Positions 38,824 through 50,865 of a DNA stretch of 64,000 bases are shown here, in pieces. Every line of letters starts with the position of its first letter. Position 1 is the first letter of the stretch. The translations under genes were made by a program, and so were the position numbers. This DNA is from Moesziomyces globuligerus. Its lineage: Eukaryota; Basidiomycota; Ustilaginomycetes; Ustilaginales; Ustilaginaceae. The stretch lies in the NCBI GenBank assembly GCA_030849465.1, contig JARVLF010000017.1:1-64000 (forward strand), in the 5' to 3' direction. The notes below the pieces were generated by a model, which saw nothing but the letters and a program-made list of their open reading frames with translations, searched no databases and was not told the DNA's origin.

Positions 38824-39728
38824 CTACTCCACATCGAGATCCGAGAAAAGATCAAGGAAGCCAGCGCGGATGTGCTCGTTGGGTTTGATGTGTTCTTGAT
38901 GCTGCGTCACATTGCCCCACGTTTGCAGCCAGGAGAGATACTTGTGGCGGAAGTTGGTCACCATTGCAGGTGTGGAGGCAGTACAGATATCTTCGACCAC
39001 TGCTGGGAGCTGATCCAGCTCGGCGTTGTCAGCGGAAAGGCACCGATGTAGCAGACTGGAGAGGAAGAGCACATAGATACCGCAATCACTGCTGTTGGTC
39101 TGCTGCTGGAGGCAATCGACCTTGCGGGGTTTGGCTGGACGGAGGGTGCGTCCGGACTTGGTCTGTACCAGTGTGCAGACGCTGTTGTGAACTGTGCTGG
39201 CGGCATCGTGGTTGATGCCATCGAGCGAGTCCAGGTGGAAGTTGTCTCCTTTCTGAGCGTCGACCACCAAGAGGCTCCAATGGCTACCGCCAGCCGAATG
39301 TCCTGCGTCGGTTGAAGCATAGCGGTCGCTGATCGGCAGGAGCAAGAAGCGCTCGGACGGCATCGGAACGGCAGAGGTGGCTTCCGCGCCGAGCGAGCCG
39401 AGCAGTTCTACGACGGATGGAGGCAGCATCTTGACGGGAGGTGCGGAGCTGGAGTGGTCAAGGCGGCCAGCGAGATCGTCCAGCCATTCGGCGTGGAACG
39501 CCAACACGTTGTCGCCCACCCATTCGTCCTGCTTCAGCGTCTAAGTGACGCGGCGATCGACAGATCCACGTCTGGCAGATTCAGCAATTGAATAGCAGCG
39601 ATTGCAGCGCTAGCTTTGCCTCACAAGAGCAAGGCACAAGCGGACCACGATGCACTCACCTCGAGGTCCGATCGGTGCAAACAAGCGGTGGCGGTCGAGA
39701 TCACGATGGGGTCGTGGTCATCCGCCAT
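38824..39728 (-). CDS. DEN1/SENP8-type NEDD8 protease (C48 family)
   Basis: Exons 39,660-39,728 and 38,824-39,540, 261 aa. The donor is GTGAGTGCA, the acceptor CACTTAG, and the frame is kept. The start MADDHDPIVIS matches the SENP8 N-terminus (MDPVVLSY) and is followed by the LKQDEWVGDNV strand. The papain-like triad is visible: H110 (GGSHWSLL), D127 (FHLDSLDG) and C176 (SSDCGIYV), with oxyanion Gln near 170. The family processes NEDD8 precursors and removes NEDD8 from non-cullin targets. The length fits (human SENP8 is 212 aa). A divergent promoter is shared with the GRAM-VASt gene. Confidence 0.9.
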
Positions 39729-40501
39729 CCTTGACTATGGTCCGTGCGGTAGGGCCGGCGGTGTGGGCTTGTCGGGAGCGGAAGTGAGAGCGCTATTGGA
39801 ATTCGAGCGGGTGAGGGGCACGGATAGGATGCTTGATCATGGTCGCAACGAGCTGCTGAGCAATACGAGCTCTTCATGCACGCAGCCAAGCCACACACGC
39901 ATGCATGGTGACAAGCAGAAAGATGTGACGGCTCAGGTCCAGTCTCAACAGTGAGTGCAAATATCCGGCTTGAGCCTTTGAGCTAGCTCCACATGTCGCT
40001 TCAGCCGATGGCGCATGGAGAGAGGCAAGAAGCAGTTCAGCTGCCCTTTTCTTTTTTGTCCCGGCGGGGTTCCACGCAACTCCGGGTGGAGCGATGGATG
40101 CTCCGTGTGGAGCTACGAATTCCAGTGCGGATGTTCGGTACAGTGCCAAGGGTGCACGCAGTCCAGCAGGGGGAAAGAAGGCAGCGCGATCGCGCGTGCG
40201 TTTTGCACCGAGCGCACCGTGCATCCGCTGCAACCACAAGATCAGGCTCGGCTCAGGAGTGTATTCAGGCGTGGACTCTCCCACCGCTAAAGAGCCCACG
40301 CTGAAAGTTGAGGACGCCTCTCTCGCTCTGTTTGCCATCTCAACATCACCGCTCACCGACGCCACTGCCCGAACATCCCTCTGCTGCACCGAATCGGACA
40401 GCATCCGAACTCTGCTCCTCGGCTGTGTGCTGCGCGGTCTTTCCCTGCGTCGGCACCTCCGAACAGCTGCGTGTCTTCTCATCTAGCGGCTCCGAGGCCT
40501 C
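39729..40501. other. Divergent promoter region
   Basis: About 770 bp between the DEN1-type gene (minus) and the sterol-transfer gene (plus). A plus-strand frame ends just before the ATG at 40,502 and may include upstream ORFs in the leader. A 202-codon minus frame here lacks any recognisable feature. Confidence 0.45.
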
Positions 40502-43500
40502 ATGTCGTCGTTCAAGAACATCTTCCGCAACAGCAGTAAGGACACCGCGACGCAGTCCTCAGCGGCAACCGGGCACTCGGGAGATCACAAACGAGCCAAG
40601 TCGACTTCGGGCGCTCGATCTGCAGGACCGACCCAGTCGACGCACGACTCATCCTTTCTTGGGACCGCTAGCACCGCGGGCCACGCATCTGTGCCGGTCT
40701 CGCCCTTGTCTACTCCGACCAGGCTACCTGCCATCGACGTGACGGACGTTTCGGGTCTCGACAACCAACCTCCGAGCTCGACCGACTCGAACGTCTCCAC
40801 ACTGCGACCTGCCGACGCTCAAGCCGCAGAAACTCCCTCTGTACGTTGGACTCCGCAGAGTCCAGTGCACGCTTCGGCTTCGTCGCGGTCCATGCCTCGC
40901 CCATCTTCTTCCGGTCACAGCCAGTGGCGCAGCGAGCCCGGTGGAGCTCTCTCCGCCGCGGGAGGCAAAGCTTCTCGTCGCAGCTCCAAGGTGGATAAGA
41001 GCGACGATGGACACGGAAAGGCCGAGCCCCTCAACCGCCACGAGCTCATGCGCCGCGCCATGGCCACTGCCCAGGACTATCATGCCGAAGATCATGACGG
41101 TGACGACAGCGGCAGCGTCTTCGAAGATGATCACGATCACCTCTCCAACTCGCATCATTCGCACGGTGCCAATCCTCATCCCCACGGTCAATATCACCCA
41201 CCTTCGCAGCATCCCAACACCTCCACCCCAATCACCGCCCGTCTGGGTTCCCAGTCGGACGCCCCTTCCGACCGCCCCGGCGATGGCAGCCTCTCCACCG
41301 ACGCCTTCGGCAACGGTCATCCTCGCAACGTCAGCGCCAATGGTAATGCCCCACTCAACGCCACCCCGGCTCGTTCCACCGCCTTTCCCAACGCTGCCAG
41401 CTCAGCTCCGAGCAAGCAGCTTTCCTCTGCCGCCCCTGCCTCACCCTCCCTCGCCGCCTCAGCGACCATGCCAACCATCATCACGCCTGCTCCGATTCGC
41501 GCAGAGATCCCACGTTCCGACTCTCTCGAGGAGATTATCAACCAAGGCAACGTCTATGCCCCCATGCGCCCTTCCGACGATGGCTCCGCCTTCTTCAACG
41601 AAGCCCACCATGGAGCGCCCCAGCGCGCGAGCACGTTCCTCGAACGCTCCACATCGCCCAACCGCAATGATGGTCGGGGCATGACCAAAAGCGCGTCCAG
41701 TGGAGCGCTTCTGCGACCCTCGGATGTTCCGAGCAACATGGACGGCAGCCCAAGGCGGCCCTCCGACGCCGGGTCCACCAGCGGCCACGGCTATGGCCCC
41801 GGCTCTCTGCTGCGTCTGCGCAAGAACAGCGACAGTAGCACCGTCAGCAAACCGGGCAAGAGCAAAAAAGGGGGTGCAGCCTCGGGAGGCATTGCTGGGG
41901 CATTAGCGGCTAGCGGCATCGCAGGCATGGGTGTCGGTCATGCCGCTGCGGTCCAGCAAACTCAAGCTGCCTTGGCCGACGCGGAGCCCGCCTCGTCAAA
42001 GAAGAAGAAGGACTCTAAGCGTACCAACACCGCCGATGAAGGCGCTGCAGGCCACGTCTCGGGCTTTCAGGGTGGCATCTACCGCGATCCTTCGACTGGA
42101 ACCGTGATCGAAAGGGATCAGGACGGCAACCAATTCCACCCTGCCCGCCCACACCGCGACCGCAGCACCAGCAGCTTTATGTCGTACGACGGCTCCGTAA
42201 CGAGCGATCGCTCCTCCGTTAGTGGTCTCGGCGCAGCGGCCGGCTTCGGAGCCGCTTCCGCGGCGCTGCTCTCTTCTATCGGCGGTGTGCCAGGCTTGCC
42301 CGCGCCGCTGCTTACGCCTGATGGTGCTCATCCCATCGGTGGTGGAGGCCTCGTCCCGCCAGAAGCGAGCGGCATCGGCGGAGGTGGCGATCACATTGAT
42401 GGCGAGGCCACCTGGCCAGACGAAATGGACCCGCAGATCACCGGGTTCGCCGTTGCCAGCTCCAAGCGCAACAACGAGTTCCATCAGCTCTTTCCGCAAG
42501 TGCCCGAGGATGACTACCTCATCGAAGACTACGGATGTGCGCTGGTGCGCGAGATCCTCATCCAGGGCCGTCTCTACATCTCCGAGAATCACCTCTGCTT
42601 CAAGGCCAACATCTTTGGCTGGGTGACCAACGTCGTGCTGCCCTTCTCCGAGGTAATCTCGATCGAGAAACGCATGACGGCATTTGTGATCCCCAACGCC
42701 ATCCAGATCGCCACGCTGCAGTCCAAGCACAATTTCACCTCGTTCCTTTCACGCGATGCGACGTACGATCTGATCGTCAACATCTGGAAGCTCTCGCATC
42801 CGGGTGTGCCCATCGCCGCTGCCGACCAGGCGGACCTTACAGACGAGTACTCGGAGATCGAAGACGAGGGAGACTCGTCCGCGCCCGCGGTCGCCGGCGG
42901 CAACGATGCCAAGCAGCGCGATGGCGAACAGGCCGGCAAGGATGGCGACTCGAAGCAGTCGAAGCGCGCGCGGCTCAAGAGGAAGCTTAAAGGTACCAAG
43001 ACAGGCGTACGCGACGAAAATCTCGCTGCGGTGGCGGCGGCCGCCGCAAGGTCCGGCACGCCGCTCATCCCACAGAGTCGGTCCCCGGCGCCCGGCGGCA
43101 AGCGCGTGGCGCATCGAAAGACGACGTGCCCGTGCGAAGAGAAGAAGGACCACTTTTCATCCGTCGTGCTCGATACGACGTATCCGGCGGTACCGGAAAA
43201 GATCTACAATCTGCTCTTCACGAGCGGCTTTATGAAAGAGTTTTGGACCAACGACCAGAAGCTCATGGATCTGCAGGTGTCCGAGTGGAGCCCGAACTCG
43301 GAGAACCGCAACCTCCTCACGCGCAACATCACCTACATCAAGCCGCTCGCTGGTGGCTTTGGTCCCAAGCAGACCAAGTGCGTGCTGGCGGATGAGAACG
43401 TTCACGTCGACTTTGACAACTATGTGGTGACGCTCACCACGACGCGCACGCCGGACGTGCCTAGTGGCGGCAGTTTTGCCGTCAAGACCAAAACGTGCAT

Positions 43501-44485
43501 CACGTGGGAGGGCAGCGGCAACGTATCGCGCGTCTACGTCACCTGCCAGGTCGAGTGGTCCGGCCGCAGCATGCTCAAGAGCATCATCGACAAGGCGTCG
43601 CTCGACGGCCAGAAGCAGTATTACAAGGAGCTCGACGAGGCTGTGCGCAAGTACCTCACCGACCACACTTCCGAATTCAAGGAGGAGGGCGACGACGCGG
43701 CGGCGGTAGAGGAGATCGCGCGCGCTGCTACGCCCGGGCCCAATAGCCGCAAGGGCGCCGCGGCAGCCAGCGGGGCTGGGGGCGCAAACGTCGACCAAGC
43801 GGCGGGTGGGGGCTCCGGCGGAGGTTCCGGCGCAGGCAGTAACAGCGATGCATCGGAGAGTGGCGGCGTGTTGGACCGCGTCACAACCACCGTCATGGAC
43901 GGCTTGGGCATGGTGGGGGACCTGCTGGGCGGTGCGCTCGAGATGCTCGGTCTCGAGGGCAGCGTGAGCTTCAAGACGCTTGCCTTTGGCGCCGTCATCT
44001 TGATCCTGCTGATCTCCAACGTGTACACGTGGCGGCGTGCGTCGACCACGCTGGGGTCGTCGGCACGCATGGTGGAGCATCTCGACGGCATGCATGCGGC
44101 CGACATGAACCGCGGCTACTTTAGCTACGACGGATACTACGGCCCACTTTCGCCGCGTCGCACCGCAAAAGGCAAAGAAGCGGGTGCGCCCGTGTACGAG
44201 CGCGTATTCGCGCCAAATGTGTACATCACTCCGCCTGGGGGCGAGGCGACGACGCCCGAGGCGATCGCAAAGACCGTCGCGGATGTGCTCGAGCGCATGT
44301 ACGAACAGAACCTCGAGCGGTTCACGCATGCAGGGAGCGGTGGGGACGCGGACCCGGTCGCGGTCAAAAGGCTGCTGGCGGAGACTGAGGCGCAGCTCGA
44401 CCGGATTGAGCGCAAGCTGAGAGCCCTTAACCAGGACGCGGCCCAGGCGGGCGCAAAGCAGGGAAAGCCGAAGAAAGAGCTCTAA
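40502..44485 (+). CDS. GRAM-VASt sterol-transfer protein (LAM/Aster/GRAMD1 family)
   Basis: 1,327 aa, single exon. The first ~640 residues are Ser/Pro-rich and disordered. A GRAM domain covers about 658-775 (NNEFHQLFPQVPEDDYLIED, LYISENHLCFKANIFGW). A VASt domain at about 885-1,058 (FSSVVLDTTYPAVPEKIYN, EWSGRSMLKSIIDKA) binds sterol. A C-terminal anchor follows near 1,156-1,176 (LAFGAVILILLISNVYTW). This is the layout of yeast Lam proteins, which move ergosterol at ER contact sites with the plasma membrane, vacuole or mitochondria. A coiled-coil-like tail ends the protein. Which Lam paralogue it matches cannot be said. Confidence 0.93.
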   Translation: MSSFKNIFRNSSKDTATQSSAATGHSGDHKRAKSTSGARSAGPTQSTHDSSFLGTASTAGHASVPVSPLSTPTRLPAIDVTDVSGLDNQPPSSTDSNVSTLRPADAQAAETPSVRWTPQSPVHASASSRSMPRPSSSGHSQWRSEPGGALSAAGGKASRRSSKVDKSDDGHGKAEPLNRHELMRRAMATAQDYHAEDHDGDDSGSVFEDDHDHLSNSHHSHGANPHPHGQYHPPSQHPNTSTPITARLGSQSDAPSDRPGDGSLSTDAFGNGHPRNVSANGNAPLNATPARSTAFPNAASSAPSKQLSSAAPASPSLAASATMPTIITPAPIRAEIPRSDSLEEIINQGNVYAPMRPSDDGSAFFNEAHHGAPQRASTFLERSTSPNRNDGRGMTKSASSGALLRPSDVPSNMDGSPRRPSDAGSTSGHGYGPGSLLRLRKNSDSSTVSKPGKSKKGGAASGGIAGALAASGIAGMGVGHAAAVQQTQAALADAEPASSKKKKDSKRTNTADEGAAGHVSGFQGGIYRDPSTGTVIERDQDGNQFHPARPHRDRSTSSFMSYDGSVTSDRSSVSGLGAAAGFGAASAALLSSIGGVPGLPAPLLTPDGAHPIGGGGLVPPEASGIGGGGDHIDGEATWPDEMDPQITGFAVASSKRNNEFHQLFPQVPEDDYLIEDYGCALVREILIQGRLYISENHLCFKANIFGWVTNVVLPFSEVISIEKRMTAFVIPNAIQIATLQSKHNFTSFLSRDATYDLIVNIWKLSHPGVPIAAADQADLTDEYSEIEDEGDSSAPAVAGGNDAKQRDGEQAGKDGDSKQSKRARLKRKLKGTKTGVRDENLAAVAAAAARSGTPLIPQSRSPAPGGKRVAHRKTTCPCEEKKDHFSSVVLDTTYPAVPEKIYNLLFTSGFMKEFWTNDQKLMDLQVSEWSPNSENRNLLTRNITYIKPLAGGFGPKQTKCVLADENVHVDFDNYVVTLTTTRTPDVPSGGSFAVKTKTCITWEGSGNVSRVYVTCQVEWSGRSMLKSIIDKASLDGQKQYYKELDEAVRKYLTDHTSEFKEEGDDAAAVEEIARAATPGPNSRKGAAAASGAGGANVDQAAGGGSGGGSGAGSNSDASESGGVLDRVTTTVMDGLGMVGDLLGGALEMLGLEGSVSFKTLAFGAVILILLISNVYTWRRASTTLGSSARMVEHLDGMHAADMNRGYFSYDGYYGPLSPRRTAKGKEAGAPVYERVFAPNVYITPPGGEATTPEAIAKTVADVLERMYEQNLERFTHAGSGGDADPVAVKRLLAETEAQLDRIERKLRALNQDAAQAGAKQGKPKKEL

Positions 44486-44616
44486 GCACCGCGTTGATCT
44501 GGTCGAAATTCGAACACGTTCACTCTCGTCACAGCGATAGGTGATCTCGGGAATGTTGATGGCTCGGAGAATACAAATACAAAAGCTGGGGCGCATCTGA
44601 GTCAGTCGGTGGGCTG

Positions 44617-45408
44617 TCACGAGTAGGGGTTAGCCTCTGCTTCTAGGGCGTCGGCCTTTGCGAGTAGAGTCATCTTCTTGTTCTTGAGGGCGGTCAGCTT
44701 TGCGTTGAGCTGTTCGAGCTCTGCCTTGACGGCGGGGTCAGTCGGAATACTAGGTGTCTCTTGAAGTCTGGATTGGTGCTTGTCGATCGAGCGAAGGTTT
44801 TGGATCCTCTGTTGCAGAGCCTCGTTGCGATTCTTCAAAGCCACAGCTCTCCTATCCTCGCGCGAGATCTCGGCAGCCGCCCGGCGACAAAGCTCCTCGA
44901 TGTGTGGACGGACTTCCGAAGCGACGTGCTCGCGGGCTTGGTCGATATCGCGTCCCGAGACCAGATCAAAGTGCTTTGCAACACGAAAAGGGAGGTTAGA
45001 CCGAGAACACACGAAGTACTCGTAGAAGCTCGACAGGGACTTACGCGTCGTGTCTTGAGGACGGTCATGAGACGAGGGTGATCTTGGATGGCAAACGCGA
45101 GCGCTGCCACCGCCTGGTCCATCTATGCACCCGCACAAAGTGCCGCATCAGCACGCTGATCATTCTTCCAAAAATGATGTGGGTATACTTACTGCTTCGA
45201 CACAGGAGGCGGTGGATGAGACGCAGGCCTGGAGCGACGAGATGAGGTGGTGGGATGGCTGAGGCATGGGCATCTGTCCATAGCCTGCATCGTACTGGCC
45301 CTGCGGCTGGCCGGGAATCATTCCGGCCTGAGTATACGACGAGGCGCGCGGCATCAACATATTCACTGAAGTCGTAGTGCGGTCGAGCGAAGCTGCTGGG
45401 GCGGTCAA
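44617..45408 (-). CDS. SPC19: DASH/Dam1 complex subunit Spc19
   Basis: Exons 45,193-45,408, 45,045-45,122 and 44,617-44,973, with introns of 70 and 71 nt (donors GTAAGTATA and GTAAGTCCC; acceptors GTGCATAG and TTGCAAAG), all in phase 0. About 216 aa. The Spc19 core is clear: a helix LISSLQACVSSTASCVEA, then HPRLMTVLKTRR, then HFDLVSGRDIDQAREHV, EVRPHIEELCRRAA and a C-terminal coiled coil. The DASH ring couples kinetochores to microtubule ends. The first ~50 residues (Met/Gln/Pro-rich) are less certain; an in-frame ATG at MLMPR is an alternative start. Confidence 0.88.
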
Positions 45409-47160
45409 GGATAGCGCGCGAAAAAGATGAGGGGGGGGGGGGGAGGTGTGGAGTGGCGGAGATGGTGGTTCGGTTCACAGTGCAGAACAACACAGCCGTG
45501 TTGCACTCTACGCAGCATTCGGCGCGTGACGCGCGCGTCCAACCACGCCCAATAAATTAAAATTGTGTCAGACTTATATATCATACAAATGCGCTCGTTC
45601 TAAAATAAATTTAGTGTTGGACTCGGAGGCACGTCGAGGGTCACGCAGAGCAAAAGATCTGCTGATCCCTCAAGGCCGCTGCCGATCTGCGATCTTTCCA
45701 CGGGACTCCCGCGAGCATGGCAGGCACGCAAAAGCGGCTGTTGACTGGAGCGCGGACCGTGAGCGGAGGTTCGAGGGGACCATTTGCGTCGGGCAGCGTG
45801 CGGGCAGGAGGGAGCTCCAATCCGGGGTGCTGTCGGGGAGTGAAGTGCTCCTCGAAGAAGCTCACGCCGTACGGCAGACTGGTATGGTTTCAAGGCAGAG
45901 AAAGATGTTGGGTTGTGGGCAAGGGGGTGAAGCTGTGCATCGAGACGGAGCTTGGACGCGAGGAGGGCCAACTTTTGGGCCTTTGAATCGCGACATGGCC
46001 GGTGCTTGATGCATCAACTTTTGAATCCCGCTGCTGCAACGGATAGGAAAAGCGCAGAGCGAACCACGAGTGCGTGCCGGCGGCATGAGTGCCTCAAGGC
46101 GAAACTGTCCATTTGGGCTTGGCAGGCCGGCTGCAGCAGGATAGAGACGATTGCCGCGCCGCGCGAGCGGGCCCTGGATTGACAATGCGTGCGTGCCGGG
46201 ACTCTTGAGGGCTGGGCTGGGCTGGGCTGCCCAGCCGAAACACGTTCCAGGACCAGGATCAGACCCTAGCGGCTCCCGTCCGAAGCCGAGTCGGAGAGTC
46301 GTCCACGTTTGCGTTTGTGTCGGCCAGGCCGAGCTTTAAAAAAAGTCAAATTCCCAGCCGAAGCGACTGTCAACGAGACGAGCGAAGAAATTCGTGGGGC
46401 TGCACCTGCGCAGCAGCACCGCCTCATGGAACTGCTTGCGCCAGCAAGATGCTCGAGCCCATGCAAGCACCGCAATCATGCACGTTTGCAGGTGGGGCCT
46501 CCGCGCTGCCAAGTCTGCTTGGCCATCCGGCTCGATCCCAGCGAGTGCTGGAGCGAGCCGAAGCGCAAGCAGTCCAACACTCGCACTCTCGCCAGTCACA
46601 ACGAGTCGTCGAGGCGTCGAGGCGTGGAGCCATGTCAAGCCAGAACTCATCACTTGGCCGCTGCAGGTTGCGATACGCTCCGAGAGCCTAAAGTGCCGAT
46701 GCCTACCTCTGTGCGGCTCCTGGAATTGATCTGCTCTGCCGGCAAGGGCCAAGTAGGCTGCGACTGTCGACCGCCAAAGCCTGTGCAGATGTGATGCGGC
46801 CGTCAACGATGTGATCAACAGAAGCAGGATGCGCCAGCGGGCTCCCTCGGCGGCCAGAGTCTTTGGCCCCCTTTCCCACTCGACTGCCCCACCGAAACAC
46901 AGATGCACGGTGCCAAGGCGGTGAGCGCGAGCGCTGGTGACCACGAGCATAAGGTTGACCCTCTCCGCTTGCGCCTTGTTCGTGCGCGCTCCGCCCACTT
47001 CATGTGCGGCTCTGCCCGGCCAACCCCTGCTTCGCTATCGCTCCCTTGACCACCGCTTGACATGCGTCTAGTCGAGCTACGTCCGCGTCTCTACCACTTT
47101 GCTCGTTGGTAGCGTGCGAGGATCGTCATCATTGTCATCCGTCCACCTCGTCCTCGTACC
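45409..47160. other. Long divergent intergenic region with a G12 run
   Basis: 1.75 kb between the starts of SPC19 (minus) and the mannosyltransferase-like gene (plus). A run of about 12 G lies at 45,430-45,441, an AT-rich patch (TTAAAATTGTGTCAGACTTATATATC) near 45,556-45,581, and a GGGCTGGGCTGGGCTG repeat near 46,211. A 220-codon minus frame (46,336-46,998) shows no recognisable features. No gene accepted. Confidence 0.5.
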
Positions 47161-48849
47161 ATGTCAGCCCGGCAAGACATCCAAAAGTTGCCGCTGTTGC
47201 CCTTGCAACATTGCGAAGCACTCCAGCGTTCGGATGACGACCAAGACGCTCTGGACTCGGGTCACGGCTTCTCCCTGCATAAGCGTTCATGGCATTCCAC
47301 AACCTGGTCGCATCGTCTCAACGTCCTCGCAGAGAGATCTTCCACCGGGCTGGTCCCGTGGCTTGTCACTCTCCCTCTTCTGACATCCATCATGGCGCAC
47401 ATCTACTTCAGAATGTTCTCCACCTTGCACATCTACCTGGCTATCGTCTGGCTCGGCATCCCAACTGCTACTGTCTCGACTCTCGCTTTCGTCGCCTCCA
47501 GATCTTCCACCAAATCATATTCGAAGCGCGATCGTCTCAAGGCCGTTGTCCTTCTCATCCTTCTCTGCGCCGTCATCTGGAGGACCGTGACAGTCAGCCC
47601 TCGACGGGGCCTCTCCGAAGCACCCTTTCGCCCGACCGATAATCAGACAATCTTTGTTGCTGCCAACCTGTACAATTCGGAGCAGCTCTTCCCGTCCTTT
47701 TCGCGTTCGCTTCTCCAGCTCGCCCATCACCTTGGCGAGCAGAACATCTATGTCTCAATCTACGAGAGCAACTCCAAGGACAACACCAAGCAGCATCTGG
47801 CTCAGCTCCAGACCGACCTCGATCTTCGCGGCATCCAGAACCAGATTCGTATGCTCGACAACAATCGCCGAGAAGAGCTCGATCGCATACAGCGCCTCGC
47901 CATGGTCAGGAACGAGGCCCTCAAACCCATTCATGACGGCATACACGGCCTCAAAGATCGGCCTTTCTCCAAACTCATCTGGCTCAACGACATCTTCTAC
48001 CGTCCCGGTGAGTCGCTCTCTCATTCCTATCGCCGACCTCGGCCCACCCTTGGCTTTCATGCTGATCCTCGTATTATTCTGTAGAGTCCGTCCTGGAGCT
48101 CCTCTCGACCAATGAGGGCAAGTTTGACCAAGTCTGCGCCCTGGACTACCTCCCGCTTGGCTTCTACGACACGTACGTTGATCAAATCTCCCTCTGGATC
48201 GAGTGACACGGAGGTTGAATCATTCACTGACCTGATCTTGATGCATACGTCTCTCGTGTAGATGGGTGATGCGCGATGTCGATGGGACTCGGCCCACTCC
48301 CATGTGGCCATATTTCAAGAGAGAGCAGGACGTACACAGCCTTCGCAGAGGCGACATCATCCCTGTCAACAGCTGCTGGAACGGTATGACAGTGTTCGAC
48401 GCAAAGTGGTTCCTCCCGGCCAAACTTCCGACCAACGCTACGTCTGGGGTCGACGATGGCCCAATCCGCTTTCGCACACATCCCAAGTGCCTCGTCTCGG
48501 AATGTCTCTTGCCGAGCTATGACATACACGTCCGCAGCAAGCAAAGGCCTTTGATCTTCGTCAACCCAAGAGCAGTCGCTAGTAGGTCCTTCCCATCCCA
48601 CCTTGCTCGAAGCAACGAGTGCATTCCTGACTCTCTCTTCTGACCCCTACAGCGTATCAATACCGCGACTTCTTGATGTACGACTGGATCATGCGCTCCA
48701 ACATCGTCAACCTCTGGACTAGAATCTGGCAGGACTTGATCAGCCATCACGCCCTCGGATTCTTGGTCGAGATCGGGCGCAAGAAGGACGAGTGTGCAGA
48801 AGCCTTAAGAGACGGCTGGAAGACACAGGCTTCCATACCTTTGCAATAA
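47161..48849 (+). CDS. CAP59/CMT1-type mannosyltransferase-like glycosyltransferase
   Basis: Exons 47,161-48,007, 48,085-48,172, 48,262-48,581 and 48,653-48,849; introns 77, 89 and 71 nt; 483 aa. Splices preserve the conserved text (IFYRP/ESVLELL, FYDT/WVMRDVDGTR, AVA/TYQYRDF). Hydrophobic segments near 65-115 suggest a type II Golgi membrane protein. Family blocks seen are IFVAANLYNSEQLFPSF, VSIYESNSKDNT, SKLIWLNDIFY, FDQVCALDY, NGMTVFDAKWF and CLVSECLLPSYD. The family includes Cryptococcus Cap59 and alpha-1,3-mannosyltransferase Cmt1, needed for capsule glycan. In a smut the acceptor is unknown. Confidence 0.9.
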
Positions 48850-49108
48850 TAGATGTACCACAGAAAGTGCGACAATAGGCCCTGCTCGTCTCTTCCTCAG
48901 TATCTCGAGTAGCCTCCGATGCAGTTTCAGCTCAAATATACCCATCCCACTCTATCGTTCGTTGAGTCTCATATCTCCTGAAAGCCAGAATACCACTTGA
49001 GGGCCTCAGTCTGAGGTGTCAAACTCCCAAACAGCGCGATCGCATCTACAAGCCCTGGGATCAAGTTCCATTCCTATCAAAATAACATGTCATCATGTGT
49101 TGCGAAGG

Positions 49109-50865
49109 TCAGGGCGTCGAGGTGCCGTATCGTACTCCAAGCTCCTTCTTGTCGTCGACGCTGCCTGCGCGCTTCTCCTCGTCGCTCTCGTACTTTGCCA
49201 CGCCAGGCTCGAAGCCATCCTGCTGGTCTCGCACGTGTGCTTCTCGCTCGGCCTTGGACACGCTCCCGAAGACGACGTCCATCTCCTCCAGACTGCGGCC
49301 CTTGGTCTCGGGCAGGAAGAAAGCGAAGGTGGAGAAGCCGATGACGTTGATGGCACCAAACAAGAAGAAGACTTTGTAGTCAAGATCCTCGATCATGTAA
49401 GGGCTCGCTTGGGCCTGAGCAAAGTTGAAGAGCCACTGGGTTGCCGAGGCAAGAGCAAGACCCCAATGGCGTGTCGAATTGCTGTGAATCTCGCTCGCAA
49501 TGATCCACGGCAAGGGACCCACTCCGAAACTGTATACGAGGGCGATGAGGTAGACGAGGCCTGCCATGGCGCGGGAGGCGGGCTGAGGAGACGACGAAGA
49601 AGCGTTGGGAGGATAAGTCTTGAGAAGCGCACCGATGATGAAGAAAAGGATGCCCATCGCCAGAGCCGAGCCGAATAGCGACCAGCGTCGGCCCACGGTC
49701 TCCACACCAAACATGACCCAGAGGAACGTGGCAACGAACTTGACGACACCATAGATGCCCGATGCAAGAAGAGCAGCTGAGGTTCCATTGTATCCGATCG
49801 ACTTGAAGATTTGCGGGCCGTAGTAGCCTACCGTGTTCTGTTTCGGGAAACGACGAGACAGCTCGATCGGTGTCAGCTTCGGCTCTTGATCTAGACTTTT
49901 GGCGGTGAAGCGAAACTTACCTGACCAGACCATTGCTGCAGCACGAAGATGGCAAAGGTGATGAAGAAACGGATGTTGATGCCCTTGGTGAAAAGGCAGT
50001 ATCGAAGCGAGACGGTGTTGGCGCTCTCTTCGCGGATGGCGGCGTTGATTTCAGCCATCTCGGAGGTGACAGCGTCATCGTCGATGCTGCGTCGACGGAG
50101 GAAGGCAAGGTTGCGCAGCGCCTCCTCCGTTCGTCCGACCTTGGCAAGCCATCTGGGAGATTCTGTCGCGAAAATGAGACCGAGGCCCATGAGGCCCGAG
50201 GGAACGAGCTGGAGGCCGAAGGGGATGCGCCAGATCTCAGAGCCGTTTTTGAAGCGCTGTGCTACGCCGTAGTTGACGAAGTAAGAGACCATGACGCCCG
50301 CCGCCAGAATGACCTGTGATTGAGAGCTATGTCAGCAAGAGCGGAGGAACTTTACTAAGGAAAGGGGCCGACTTACCTGGAACATGCCCGTGATTCGTCC
50401 TCGAACGTCCTTGGGACAGCACTCGGATACATATCCGGAGGCAATGGCACTGATACCTCCAATACCGAAACCTGCGACAACACGTCCAACATAGATGAGA
50501 GCAAGCTTGCCTCCGACACCCGGAATGGTTTGCAAGACGGTTCCAAGAACTATGAAGATGTTGAAGCCGAAGAGGGTCTTGCGACGGCCGAACTTGTTGG
50601 ACAAAATGGGTGCTGGCAGAGAGCCAAAGAAGGCACCTGCTTGCAGAATGGCGACAACAATGGAAGAGACCTGCTTTTTGTCCTTCACGTTGAAGGCATC
50701 TAGGAAGCCTTTTTGGGCGACGACGCCTCCGGCGACACCAGTCTCCCAGCCGAATAGGAAGACGCCGAGATAGGCTATCACAGCAAGATAATAGACGTGC
50801 ACATTGTCGAAGAACATGGCTTCCACATGTGAAGGGATGGATGGTGGGGATGCGGGTGCATGCAA
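49109..50865 (-). CDS. MFS sugar/quinate-type transporter
   Basis: Exons 50,377-50,865, 49,921-50,313 and 49,109-49,837; introns 63 and 83 nt, phase 0; about 536 aa with twelve hydrophobic segments. Sugar-transporter signatures are present: GWETGVAGG in helix 1, NKFGRRKTL after helix 2, GRVVAGFGIGG, ESPRWLAKVGR, QQWSGQNTVGYYGP in helix 7, and PETKGRSLEEMD at the end. The overall pattern is closest to quinate/hexose permeases. A second start at MFFDNV (50,817) is possible. It lies tail-to-tail with the glycosyltransferase, about 260 bp apart. Confidence 0.92.

Noticed and set aside
43157..44620. 487-codon minus frame opposite the GRAM-VASt gene
   Set aside because: Lies antisense to the VASt domain and membrane anchor; shadow only.
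46336..46998. 220-codon minus frame in the SPC19-mannosyltransferase gap
   Set aside because: No recognisable feature, overlaps other chance frames on the plus strand, and reads as GC-rich noise.
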